From NCBI GenBank assembly GCA_030446745.1, contig JAUJMS010000019.1, positions 1 through 42,582 on the forward strand: 42,582 nucleotides of DNA. Reading direction: 5' to 3'. Both the position numbers and the translations under genes were made by a program. A model generated the notes under the pieces. It saw only the letters and a list, made by a program, of their open reading frames with translations, made no database searches and was not told the origin of the DNA. Numbering within the stretch: the first letter of the stretch is position 1; each line of letters opens with the position of its first letter. Shown in pieces: positions 36,078 to 42,582 of this stretch. This DNA is from Egibacteraceae bacterium (GTDB taxonomy: Bacteria > Actinomycetota > Nitriliruptoria > Euzebyales > Egibacteraceae).

Positions 36078-37052
36078 ATGGCAAGCGAACCGCACCGCAG
36101 GCGTTGGAAGGCCGCCGTGGCGGCCGCCGCGGCCGGGGTCGTCGCGGTCTCGGGCATCGCGCCGCGGACGCCGCAGGCGCCCGCGGGTCCGCCGCCGCGG
36201 CCGCTCGCCGCGAACGACCCTGTCGTCGCGCTCGCCGGCGACATCGCGTGCGACCCCGCGAGCTCGAGCTTCAACGGCGGGCTCGGCACGCACAACCGCT
36301 GCCGGCAGGCGGCCGTAGCCGACCTCATGCCCGACGGGCGCTACGCCGCCGTGCTGCCCGTCGGGGACACTCAGTACGAAGACGCGACCCTCAAGAAGTT
36401 CCTCGGCTCCTACGCATTGAGCTGGGGACGCCTGAAAGACATCACCCGGCCGGTGCCTGGCAACCACGAGTACCGCACCCCCGGGGCGGCCGGGTACTTC
36501 GATTACTTCGGCGCGGCGGCCGGGCGCCGCAGCCGCGGCTACTACAGCTTCGACGTCGGCGCATGGCACGTCGTGGCGCTGAACTCCAACTGCGCCGCCG
36601 TGGGCGGCTGTGGCACCGGCTCACCCCAGAAACGCTGGCTGCGCGCGGACCTGGAGGCCAACACCAGCCGCTGCACCCTCGCGTACTGGCACCACCCCCG
36701 CTTCAGCTCCGGGCGCCATGGCAACACCACCGCGGTGGCGCCGCTGTACCGGGCCCTGTACCGCGCCGGCGCCGACGTCGTCGTCGCGGGCCACGACCAC
36801 AGCTACGAGCGGTTCGCGCGGCTGACGCCGCGCGGCACCCTCGATCGCGAGCGCGGCATCCGCTCGTTCGTGGTCGGCACCGGCGGCAAGGAGCACTACG
36901 AGTTCCCCGACGTCAAGCCGCACAGCCGCGCCCGCAACGCCGACACGTTCGGCGTGCTCGAGTTGGTGCTGCGACCGCGCGGCTACGACTGGCGTTTCGT
37001 CCCCGAGGCCGGCAAATCGTTCACCGACACCGGCTCGGCCTCCTGCCACTGA
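36078..37052 (+). CDS. Secreted metallophosphoesterase (purple acid phosphatase-like)
   Basis: A 324-residue calcineurin-like phosphoesterase with an N-terminal signal segment (WKAAVAAAAAGVVAVSG). Metal-binding motifs appear in order: GDIACD, LPVGDTQYED, PVPGNHEYRTP, AYWHHPRF and AGHDHSYERFA, the complete set for a dinuclear metal site. It is the short actinobacterial type without the Fn3-like domain. It would hydrolyse phosphate esters outside the cell. The ATG 36078 has AGAGGA 8 bases upstream, and TACGCT at about 36026 is a -10 candidate. It is divergent from the secreted protein at 35193-35957. The next gene starts 27 bases after its stop and may be cotranscribed. Confidence 0.93.
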   Translation: MASEPHRRRWKAAVAAAAAGVVAVSGIAPRTPQAPAGPPPRPLAANDPVVALAGDIACDPASSSFNGGLGTHNRCRQAAVADLMPDGRYAAVLPVGDTQYEDATLKKFLGSYALSWGRLKDITRPVPGNHEYRTPGAAGYFDYFGAAAGRRSRGYYSFDVGAWHVVALNSNCAAVGGCGTGSPQKRWLRADLEANTSRCTLAYWHHPRFSSGRHGNTTAVAPLYRALYRAGADVVVAGHDHSYERFARLTPRGTLDRERGIRSFVVGTGGKEHYEFPDVKPHSRARNADTFGVLELVLRPRGYDWRFVPEAGKSFTDTGSASCH

Positions 37053-37078
37053 CCGGACCGAGCAGTGCCGAGCCGACG

Positions 37079-37858
37079 GTGCGCTACGACGCCGACGGCC
37101 CGGTCGCCGTCGTCACGCTGAACCGACCGCGCGCCCGCAACGCCGTCGACCGCGCGACCGCTGCCGCGCTGGCCGACGCGTTCCGGCGCTTCGACGACGA
37201 CCAGCAGCGCAGCGTTGCCGTGCTCACCGGTGCCGGCGGCACCTTCTGCGCCGGCGCCGACCTGAAAGCGCTCGCCGCTGATGACGGCAACCGCCTCGAG
37301 TCCACCGGCGACGGTCCCATGGGACCGACCCGGATGCGACTGTCCAAGCCGGTGGTCGCCGCGGTCGAGGGCCACGCCGTCGCCGGCGGGCTGGAGCTGG
37401 CCGCGTGGTGCGACCTGCGAGTCGCGGCCACCGACGCCGTGTTCGCCGTGTCGTGCCGGCGCTGGGGTGTGCCACTGGTCGACGGCGGCACCGTTCGGCT
37501 GCCGCGGCTGCTCGGCACGAGCCACGCGCTCGACCTGGTCCTGACCGGTCGCCCGGTCCGCGGCGACGAGGCGCTGCGCATGGGGCTCGTCAACCGACTC
37601 GTCGCGCCGGGCACCGCCCTCGACGCCGCGGTCGAGCTTGCCCGCCAGCTCGCCGCCTTCCCGCAGCGCTGCCTGCGCTCCGACCGTCGTGCGGTCTACG
37701 AGCAGGAGGGCCTGTCGCTGGAGGAAGCGCTCGCCGCCGAGTACCGCCTCGGGGCGGCGGTGGTCGCCTCCGGCGAGACCCGCGTCGGCGCGGCGCGCTT
37801 CGCTGCCGGCGCAGGTCGTGCCGGCGCCCCCATCGCCGGGGGCGCCGAGGAGTCCTAG
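37079..37858 (+). CDS. Enoyl-CoA hydratase/isomerase family protein
   Basis: A 259-residue crotonase-fold enzyme. The oxyanion-hole segments GAGGTFCAGADLKAL and VEGHAVAGGLELAAWCD are intact, followed by RRWGVPLVDGGTVRLPRL, where the usual catalytic Glu is Asp or absent, as in a common actinobacterial subgroup. VLTGRPVRGDEALRMGLVN is also typical. The reaction, hydration or isomerisation of an acyl-CoA, cannot be fixed. GTG 37079 is the only start that keeps the N-terminal VRYDADGPVAVVTLNRP; no strong ribosome site is seen, so it may be coupled to the phosphatase gene 27 bases upstream. It may act together with the acyl-CoA carboxylase operon nearby, but that is speculation. Confidence 0.9.
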   Translation: MRYDADGPVAVVTLNRPRARNAVDRATAAALADAFRRFDDDQQRSVAVLTGAGGTFCAGADLKALAADDGNRLESTGDGPMGPTRMRLSKPVVAAVEGHAVAGGLELAAWCDLRVAATDAVFAVSCRRWGVPLVDGGTVRLPRLLGTSHALDLVLTGRPVRGDEALRMGLVNRLVAPGTALDAAVELARQLAAFPQRCLRSDRRAVYEQEGLSLEEALAAEYRLGAAVVASGETRVGAARFAAGAGRAGAPIAGGAEES

Positions 37859-37905
37859 CAGGCGGTCAGCGCGGCCGCCGTGGCCCGGGCCGCAGCAGGC
37901 TCGGG

Positions 37906-39110
37906 CTAGGGCTCGGGCGTCGGGGCGGGCTGGTTCACCGGCGGGGTGCCCAGCTCCGGCCCCGTCCAGCGGTAGACGTCGAAGCCGCGACCGAGGTCAC
38001 CGGTGTAGACGTACGGGCCCTTGTGGAACTTCGCGGCCCACACCTCGGTGCCGGGCATCATCGCGTGGCCGACGTCCTTGGGGTTGCGCGGGTCGGAGAT
38101 GTCGAACACCCGCACGCCCGCGAGGTACCAGCCCGTCACGTAGTACTTCGAGTTCGGGCTGAAGCTCCCCACGTGGGCGGTGCAGGCGCGGTGGTCCGGC
38201 GTCGGGCCCTTGTAGTCGGCCAGACCGAAGCCGACCGGAACGGGCTGGCGCTCGTTGGCGCCCTCGATGTTGTAGATCGTGAAGCCGCCGCCGGGGCAGA
38301 CCGCCGTGCGCGCCGCGAAGAAGCCGCCGGTCACGATGTTCTCGTCGGTGAGCAGCAGGTGCTTGCCGTCCGGCGTGGGGTCGGCGCCGTGCACGTAGGC
38401 GGCCGGCCCGCCGCTGCGCGACAGCAACACCGGCTTCGCCGGGTCGGTCGAGTCGTAGGGGCGCATGTTGTTCTCGGACGCGACGTACACGCGGCTGCCG
38501 TCGGTGTTGAACGAGATGTCGTGCGGGCCGCCTTCGAACGCCGGAAGTCGATGATCGGCGTGATGTGGTTCGGTGATGTCGGCGCCGGGCAGGTCGCCGG
38601 TGGCCCCGTCGCGGAAGGGGTGGGTCGGGTGGTTGGTGAAGTTGAGCGCGCCGCCGGCGGTGCGGAAGGTGACCAGCGGCGTGATCGCGTACGGGTCGGT
38701 GATGTCGTACACCGCGAGTCGAAGACGAACGCCCCGCGGTCGTAGGACCCGACGATCGCGAAGTCGCGCTGCTCGAGGACCGGGTTGCCCTCGACGTCGA
38801 GCACCTTCGCGCCGTCGGCGTCGCGCCGCGCCAGGGTCGGCGAGTAGAACTCGATGTCGGTGCCCTGGTCCGGCATCCTTTCGACGTTCGGGAACTGGAA
38901 GTGGAAGACGTGCTCGAAGGTGCGCAGGTCCGGGTTCTCGTCGGCGGCGGTCGCGCTCCGCACCGCCTGCGCCCGGTAGCGCTCCACGATCGTGACGTCG
39001 GCGCTGTCCGTGCCGGGGTAGTCAACGGCGGCGAACGCTGCGCCGGCTGGCGCGAGCAGCGTCGTCGCCAGGACGGCGGCCAGCGTGGCGGCCGCGCGCC
39101 AGCGCAGCAC
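37906..39110 (-). CDS. Secreted LVIVD-repeat beta-propeller protein (frameshifted)
   Basis: About 401 residues. The signal peptide is RWRAAATLAAVLATTLLAPAG, then AAFA. The rest is a propeller: FAIVGSYDRGAFVFD, AVYDITDPYAITPLVTF, MRPYDSTDPAKPVLLSR, GVRVFDISDPRNPKDVG and YVYTGDLGRGFDVYRW. Frame breaks: near 38717 (one base missing; repaired FDLAVYDIT), and two that cancel at about 38542 and 38565 within DITE-NHITPIIDFPAFEGG. The first break separates two open frames, the others lie within one. The start GTG at 39110 has no ribosome site and the sequence just upstream carries a fragment of another propeller in the opposite direction, so the true 5' context may be missing. Function unknown. Confidence 0.83.
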
Positions 39111-39129
39111 CAGCCCGTGGTCGGCTCGG

Positions 39130-39333
39130 CCGGGGCCGGCGTACTGGATCGACGACGAGTACGTCTACGTCACCGACTACGAGCGCGGCATCGACATCCT
39201 CAAGTTCGACCGCAACGCCCCGGTGCCGGCGCAGACAGAGATCGAGGCGTCGTGGCTTGCCAAGCTCGACGCCCCCTCGTCCACGGTCGCCGACCGTGAG
39301 CGCTACATCTGCTCGCTGGCGACCAAGAACTGA
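39130..39333 (+). pseudogene. C-terminal fragment of another LVIVD-type propeller, inverted against its neighbour
   Basis: The plus strand encodes AYWIDDEYVYVTDYERGIDI and then LKFDRNAPVPAQTEIEASWL, ending ATKN. This is like the last blade of LVIVD proteins (compare YVYTGDLGRGFDVYRW in the adjacent minus-strand gene). No signal peptide or earlier blade is found on this strand; within about 20 bases upstream the sequence belongs to the minus-strand gene. So it is the 3' end of a paralogue cut off by an inversion, or a false join in the assembly. Confidence 0.6.
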
Positions 39334-39693
39334 CGCACCCGCCCCTCACCGGGGTGTCGTGGGTCCGGTGCTGACTCGGTAACCGATCCGCGACACCTCG
39401 GGTGGGGTGCAGGCCATCTCGTCCGACGCCTGGTGCCGGCAAGACCCTCTCCACGACGCTGCGGGCCGGCAAGACAGCCGGGCAAGCCACCCAAGAAGAC
39501 GGTCGCTGCGCGCAGGGCGTCTGCCACGGCCCTGCAAGAACCGACGGCTGCGACCACGGCAGAACCGCCTTCACAGCCCGTCGATTGCGGCGGAGCGGGT
39601 GCACGTGCCGCTGGCGGGACGCAGCAGCGCCGTGGCGGCCGGGACGCGTGCGTCCCGCTGTCAGGTGCCGTTGGCGGCCAGGGCGGTCGGGTG
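39334..39693. other. Stretch without a recognisable gene
   Basis: 360 bases with several open frames but none with protein-like composition or a good ribosome site. A part on the plus strand reads Lys/Ala/Pro-rich (GKPPKKTVAARRASATA), like the tail of a nucleoid protein, but there is no head domain. Probably debris or unread coding sequence affected by indels. Confidence 0.5.
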
Positions 39694-39930
39694 TCACACC
39701 GGGCCTGGCTCGGCGCCCTCGAGCGGCGGGGCGGTGCCCGCGCCGCCGAGGCAGGCCCGGCAGGCGCTGCCGGTGTCCACCCGCTCGCCCGGAATCCAGC
39801 GCAGGTCGCCCGAGACGCCGCAGACGGTCGTCCCCGACCAGGCGTGCGCGGTGTCGTCACGGGACGGGGCGGATGACAGGTGCTGGACGTCACGGTCGGC
39901 ACCGACCCAGACCCGGACCATCTCGTCCAC
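39694..39930 (-). CDS. Small cysteine-containing protein
   Basis: A 78-residue protein starting at GTG 39930 with GAGGGGAG about 7 bases upstream. It begins MDEMVRVWVGADRDVQHLSS and has TTVCGVSGD followed by SACRACLGGAG, so one CG and one CxxC, a pattern seen in small actinobacterial proteins that may bind zinc. I do not know its function. It lies alone between the fragment region and a TPR/SEC-C gene on the same strand. Confidence 0.6.
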   Translation of the reverse strand: MDEMVRVWVGADRDVQHLSSAPSRDDTAHAWSGTTVCGVSGDLRWIPGERVDTGSACRACLGGAGTAPPLEGAEPGPV

Positions 39931-40003
39931 GCGCGCACTCCCCTCACCGTCAACGGCGGCGGCGCCGAACGGCGCCCTCGCACCGGGTCATTTACCCCGA
40001 CGC

Positions 40004-40077
40004 GCGACGGTGACGCGGAACCCGGTACCTAGGCTCCCGCCGCGACGGTGACGCGATCCCGGTGTCTAGCTCCCGCC
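40004..40077. repeat. Imperfect tandem duplication at the end of the SEC-C gene
   Basis: 40004-40041 and 40042-40077 are about 80% alike: both begin GCGACGGTGACGCG and end CTCCCGCC. The second copy contains the stop codon of the TPR/SEC-C gene, so the first copy is a duplicate of that gene's last codons placed just downstream of it. The repeat has no obvious stem. Confidence 0.65.
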
Positions 40078-41028
40078 GCAGCAGGCGTCGTACAGCTGCT
40101 CGCTGCCGCACCAGCACGGGTGGCCGGCCTCCGGCGGCCACGCCACCACGCGGCCTCGGCGCAGCAGCTCGCAGGCGAAGCCGTCGAGGGACGCCGACTG
40201 ACCGGGCTCGTAGCCGCGGGCAAGACACCACGCCTCGAGTTCCTCGAGCTTCGTCGGGGCGACGCACGGGCGCAGCGACGTGGACACCTGCTGGAACGCC
40301 CGCAGCCGGACGTTGAGCGCCCGCGAGTACTCGGCGTGGCTCGCGCCGCGCACCGACGCGGCGAACGCCGGCCAGGTGGCGACCGCGCGCTCGTAGTCGC
40401 CGGCAGGTAGCCAGGCGAACGCGAAGGCGGGCGCCTCCTCGGTCCGCGAGAAAATCACCTGCAAGTCGTCGTGCGGATGCGGTCCTGCGGCGCCGAGCGC
40501 CCGCTGCGCGCGCCGGTCGAGCTCGTCGCGCGGTCGACCGAGCGCCGCGAGAGCATCGCGCCGCAGCGACAGCATCTGGGCGACGATGCCGTCGGACTCG
40601 TCCTGCGTCACGGCGCGGTCCAGGCCCTCCGTCAGCCAGGCGAGAGCGCGCCCGTGCCGGCCGCTCGCGGCGTACTCGACGCCGGCAGCGTGGTAGACGC
40701 AGACGTCGTCGGGCGTGTCGGCGCGGACCTTTTCGTACAGCGCGGTTGCCGCCTCGAGCTGACCCGCACGCAGGAGGAACTCCGCGATGCGGCAGCGACC
40801 GTCGGGGCGCCCGCTCCAGCCCTTCTCGAGCGCCTGCGTCATCGTGGCGATCGCGTCGTCGTAGCGGCCGAGGTCGGCGTAGTACTCAGCCAGCTCCTCA
40901 AGCAGGCACGGCAGCCGATCCTCGCCGCACGCGTAGTCGGCGTCGAACGCCCGCTCGAGCAGAGCAGCGGCCTGGGCGTCGTCGCCAACCGTCAATGCGA
41001 CGGTGATCCGATCCTCCAGCGTCTCCAT
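40066..41028 (-). CDS. TPR-repeat protein with C-terminal SEC-C zinc motif
   Basis: A 320-residue protein. Helical repeats fill residues 1-170 (LLEELAEYYADLGRYDDAIAT, LRAGQLEAATALYEKV, GRHGRALAWLTEGLD), matching tetratricopeptide repeats, a protein-binding scaffold. A middle region is less clear. The extreme C-terminus has HPCWCGSEQLYDACCG, a SEC-C zinc motif with four Cys (CxC...CC), as found at the end of SecA and in many stand-alone proteins. Together they suggest a protein-protein adaptor, role unknown. The ATG 41028 has AGGACGGGAG just upstream. Its stop lies in a tandem duplication. Confidence 0.85.
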   Translation of the reverse strand: METLEDRITVALTVGDDAQAAALLERAFDADYACGEDRLPCLLEELAEYYADLGRYDDAIATMTQALEKGWSGRPDGRCRIAEFLLRAGQLEAATALYEKVRADTPDDVCVYHAAGVEYAASGRHGRALAWLTEGLDRAVTQDESDGIVAQMLSLRRDALAALGRPRDELDRRAQRALGAAGPHPHDDLQVIFSRTEEAPAFAFAWLPAGDYERAVATWPAFAASVRGASHAEYSRALNVRLRAFQQVSTSLRPCVAPTKLEELEAWCLARGYEPGQSASLDGFACELLRRGRVVAWPPEAGHPCWCGSEQLYDACCGGS

Positions 41029-41290
41029 GACTCCCGTCCTGCGTGCCGGGCGGTGTGCGCGCCCGTGTCCGGCCTGTCGATGAACTCAACGAGCCAAGGC
41101 TCCAAACGTGATGCCCGAGCTATTCCCGTCTTCTTTGGATTCGCCGTTTCGGCGGGCGGCACGCCTGGCCACGTCAACCGCCGCGACCCCCCCCACCCGG
41201 CAGAGCCACGACCGCGCGTGTCGAATGTGTGGTGCAAAGTTGTCGTACGTCCCGCCACGGGCGGCATCCGCCCGCCAAGGAGTCCGCTCG

Positions 41291-42289
41291 ATGCATCCCG
41301 ACTTGTCGTCGTCGCGAGGGCCGTCCCGCCGCGACCTGCTGCGCCGCGCCGGCTCGGCGGGAACCTCGTCGTCGGATAGCGGCGCGGGCCGGGGCCACCC
41401 GGGCCTTGTCAGCGACGGCACCGAAAGCGCAACGCCGGTGACAAGGGCCGCGTTGGGAGCGTCGGCACGGCGCTGGGAGCGCCACGTTCCCACGGTGCGC
41501 AAGCTCGCCATGGCGACCTGGCGGCCGCCCGGTCAGGGCGTCATCCACGGCAGCGTCGACGCGGACGTCAGCCGCACGCTGCCCTATCTGGAGCGGGCCG
41601 CCGCGGCGGCCGGCCGACCGGTGACCTTGACGGCGCTGGTCGGGAAGGCGGTCGCGCTGGCGCTGGTCGCCGCACCACAGCTCAACGCCCGCGTCGTCGC
41701 GGGTCGGGTCCGGCGGCTGCCGACCGTGGACGTGTCGTTCTTCGTGGACGTCGCTGCTGGACGGGACCTGTCCGCCGTCACCGTCGCCGGCGCGGACACC
41801 GCGTCGCTCGCGCAGATCGCCGAGCGTCTCGGCAGGGATGCCGCCGACGCCCGCGCCGGGGTGGAACCGCGACTGCGGAGCGCGCGCCGGCTCGCGCAGC
41901 GGCTCCCGGTGCCGCTGCTGCGCGGCGCGATGTGGGCCGCCGGCCTGGTCACCGCCGGCTACGGGCGGCCGCTGCCGTCGCTGGGCCTGCCGGCCGACCC
42001 GTTCGGCGGGGCGCTCGTCACGAGCCTGGGGATGCACGGCGTCGACGTTGCCTTCGCGCCCCTGGTGCCGTTCACGCGCGTCGCAACGGTGGTGCTCGTC
42101 GGCGCAGTACGCGACCGGCCCGCCGTCGTCGACGGTCAGGTCGTCGCCCGCCCGCTGGTGACCTTGACCGCGACGCTGGACCACCGCCTGATCGACGGCG
42201 TCGAAGCGGCACGGCTCGCGGCGCTCCTGCGGCGCGTCGTCGAGGATCCAGAGGCGGCGCTGGGGCCGCCCGACGAGAGCGGTCACTGA
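41291..42289 (+). CDS. Stand-alone 2-oxoacid dehydrogenase acyltransferase (E2) catalytic domain
   Basis: 332 residues from ATG 41291, chosen because AAGGAG sits 8 bases before it. Residues about 70-330 are the CoA-dependent acyltransferase fold of E2 enzymes: VTLTALVGKAVALAL, NARVVAGRVRRLPTVDVSFFV, FGGALVTSLGMHGVDVAFAPL and LTATLDHRLIDGVEAAR with the catalytic His and Asp of DHRLIDG. There is no lipoyl or E1/E3-binding domain, so it is one of the stand-alone acyltransferases, whose substrates are unknown. The first 60 residues include SRRDLLRRAG and a stretch encoded by a palindromic repeat; if the true start is GTG 41495 or ATG 41510, the repeat would lie upstream. A hairpin follows the gene. 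Confidence 0.85.
   Translation: MHPDLSSSRGPSRRDLLRRAGSAGTSSSDSGAGRGHPGLVSDGTESATPVTRAALGASARRWERHVPTVRKLAMATWRPPGQGVIHGSVDADVSRTLPYLERAAAAAGRPVTLTALVGKAVALALVAAPQLNARVVAGRVRRLPTVDVSFFVDVAAGRDLSAVTVAGADTASLAQIAERLGRDAADARAGVEPRLRSARRLAQRLPVPLLRGAMWAAGLVTAGYGRPLPSLGLPADPFGGALVTSLGMHGVDVAFAPLVPFTRVATVVLVGAVRDRPAVVDGQVVARPLVTLTATLDHRLIDGVEAARLAALLRRVVEDPEAALGPPDESGH
41398..41445 (+). repeat. 55-bp palindromic repeat, copy 2 (right CCCGGG missing)
   Basis: Core 41405-41445 is 41 bases with CTTGTCA and TGACAAG ends and GAAAGCG in the centre; CCCGGG precedes it at 41398-41403 but not after. It differs from copy 3 at few core positions. It falls in the N-terminal part of the acyltransferase frame if that starts at 41291, translating as LVSDGTESATPVT. 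Confidence 0.85.
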
Positions 42290-42322
42290 CACCGCCTGCG
42301 TCCAGTGGCCCCTCGCCCCCGA

Positions 42323-42377
42323 CTCGGGGCTTGTCACCGAAGGCACCGAAAGCGCAACGCCGGTGACACGGCCCGGG
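42323..42377 (+). repeat. 55-bp palindromic repeat, copy 3
   Basis: Core 42330-42370, same orientation as copy 2, with CTTGTCACCG and CGGTGACACG ends (one base off a perfect 10-bp pairing). CTCGGG lies before it and CCCGGG after, each one base out. It lies 33 bases after the acyltransferase stop. Confidence 0.85.
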
Positions 42378-42393
42378 TGGGCGCGCACACGCG

Positions 42394-42438
42394 AACGGGC
42401 CCCCCCCCCGTGTAACGGCGGGGGGGGCGCCCGCTGTT
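42394..42438 (+). terminator. Probable terminator hairpin after the acyltransferase gene
   Basis: CGAACGGGC, a run of C, CG, TGTAA, CGGC, a run of G, then GCCCGCTGTT form an extended GC stem with a small loop. The exact run lengths (10 C, 9 G) may be unreliable. No T-tract follows directly. Confidence 0.55.
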
Positions 42439-42443
42439 GAGGG

Positions 42444-42482
42444 GGGGGGTCAGGGTAAAACCCCCCGACGATGCAGTTTTTT
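42444..42482 (+). terminator. Second hairpin with T-tract
   Basis: Six G pair with six C (42444-42449 and 42461-42466) around an 11-base loop, and TTTTTT follows ten bases later at 42477-42482. It may be a backup terminator. Base runs may be inaccurate. Confidence 0.4.
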
Positions 42483-42582
42483 CGGTACGAACTCACGCAC
42501 ACGGGGCGCAGTCACGGCCAGCACCCGCGGTAAAACACACGCTCAAGGATTTCCGCGGTCGGCCGGCGCGTGCCGCCCGCCA

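Noticed and set aside
35846..37858. 670-codon plus frame suggesting a fusion upstream of the enoyl-CoA hydratase
   Set aside because: Its first 410 codons are the wrong frame of the phosphatase gene; only the last 260 match a family.
41291..41400. Tat signal peptide (SRRDLLRRAG) before the acyltransferase
   Set aside because: No hydrophobic core follows the twin arginines and the catalytic domain is a cytoplasmic enzyme type.

Overview
The window is a high-GC stretch, above 70% across most of it, from what looks like an actinobacterium. The evidence is the block ndk-folC-valS-clpX-clpP-tig, frequent GTG starts, start/stop overlaps of four bases, leaderless TANNNT promoters, and a choice-of-anchor P type secreted protein. 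I infer a deep-branching, poorly sampled lineage, but cannot name it from sequence alone.

Layout. 1-853: 5' part of a secreted protein with a calcium-repeat-like tail. 966-9648 (minus): housekeeping block ndk, folC, an unknown membrane protein, valS, clpX, clpP, tig. 9782-11703 (minus): MFS exporter with its MarR regulator. 11865-21337: a signalling island made of a NarL-type response regulator, a lone receiver, a membrane histidine kinase, a double-cupredoxin lipoprotein and a response regulator fused to a class III cyclase; divergent from these are a cyclic-nucleotide-binding protein, a metallo-beta-lactamase-fold hydrolase and an FAD oxidoreductase. 21400-21572: tRNA-Pro and tRNA-Gly. 21667-27472: VOC protein with AraC regulator, ABC transporter, M15 peptidase, VapBC pair. 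27489-34102 (minus): biotin-dependent acyl-CoA carboxylase alpha and beta, an AtuA-family protein and a secreted beta-propeller. 34283-34587: tRNA-Arg, -His and -Lys, followed by an HNH protein of lower GC. 35193-39333: secreted proteins, phosphatase, enoyl-CoA hydratase, LVIVD protein and an inverted fragment of another. 39694-42289: a small Cys protein, a TPR/SEC-C protein and an E2-type acyltransferase.

How the genes work together. The most unusual part is 13050-19911. Kinase, copper-type lipoprotein and response-regulator cyclase are translationally coupled, and the divergent operon begins with a protein carrying an intact cyclic-nucleotide pocket plus an MBL-fold enzyme. The simplest model is: periplasmic copper or redox state, then kinase, then receiver-cyclase, then cyclic nucleotide, then CNB effector, with the MBL enzyme possibly degrading the signal. 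This is inference from gene content. I do not recognise it as a described system.

Two other signals stand out. A 55-bp palindromic element occurs three times (9726, 41398, 42323), with one copy apparently inside a reading frame. And from about 22.8 to 38.8 kb many genes carry single-base frameshifts, mostly at short C or G runs and repairable by one base, which points to consensus sequence errors rather than gene decay. Affected genes are annotated as intact genes with the break noted.
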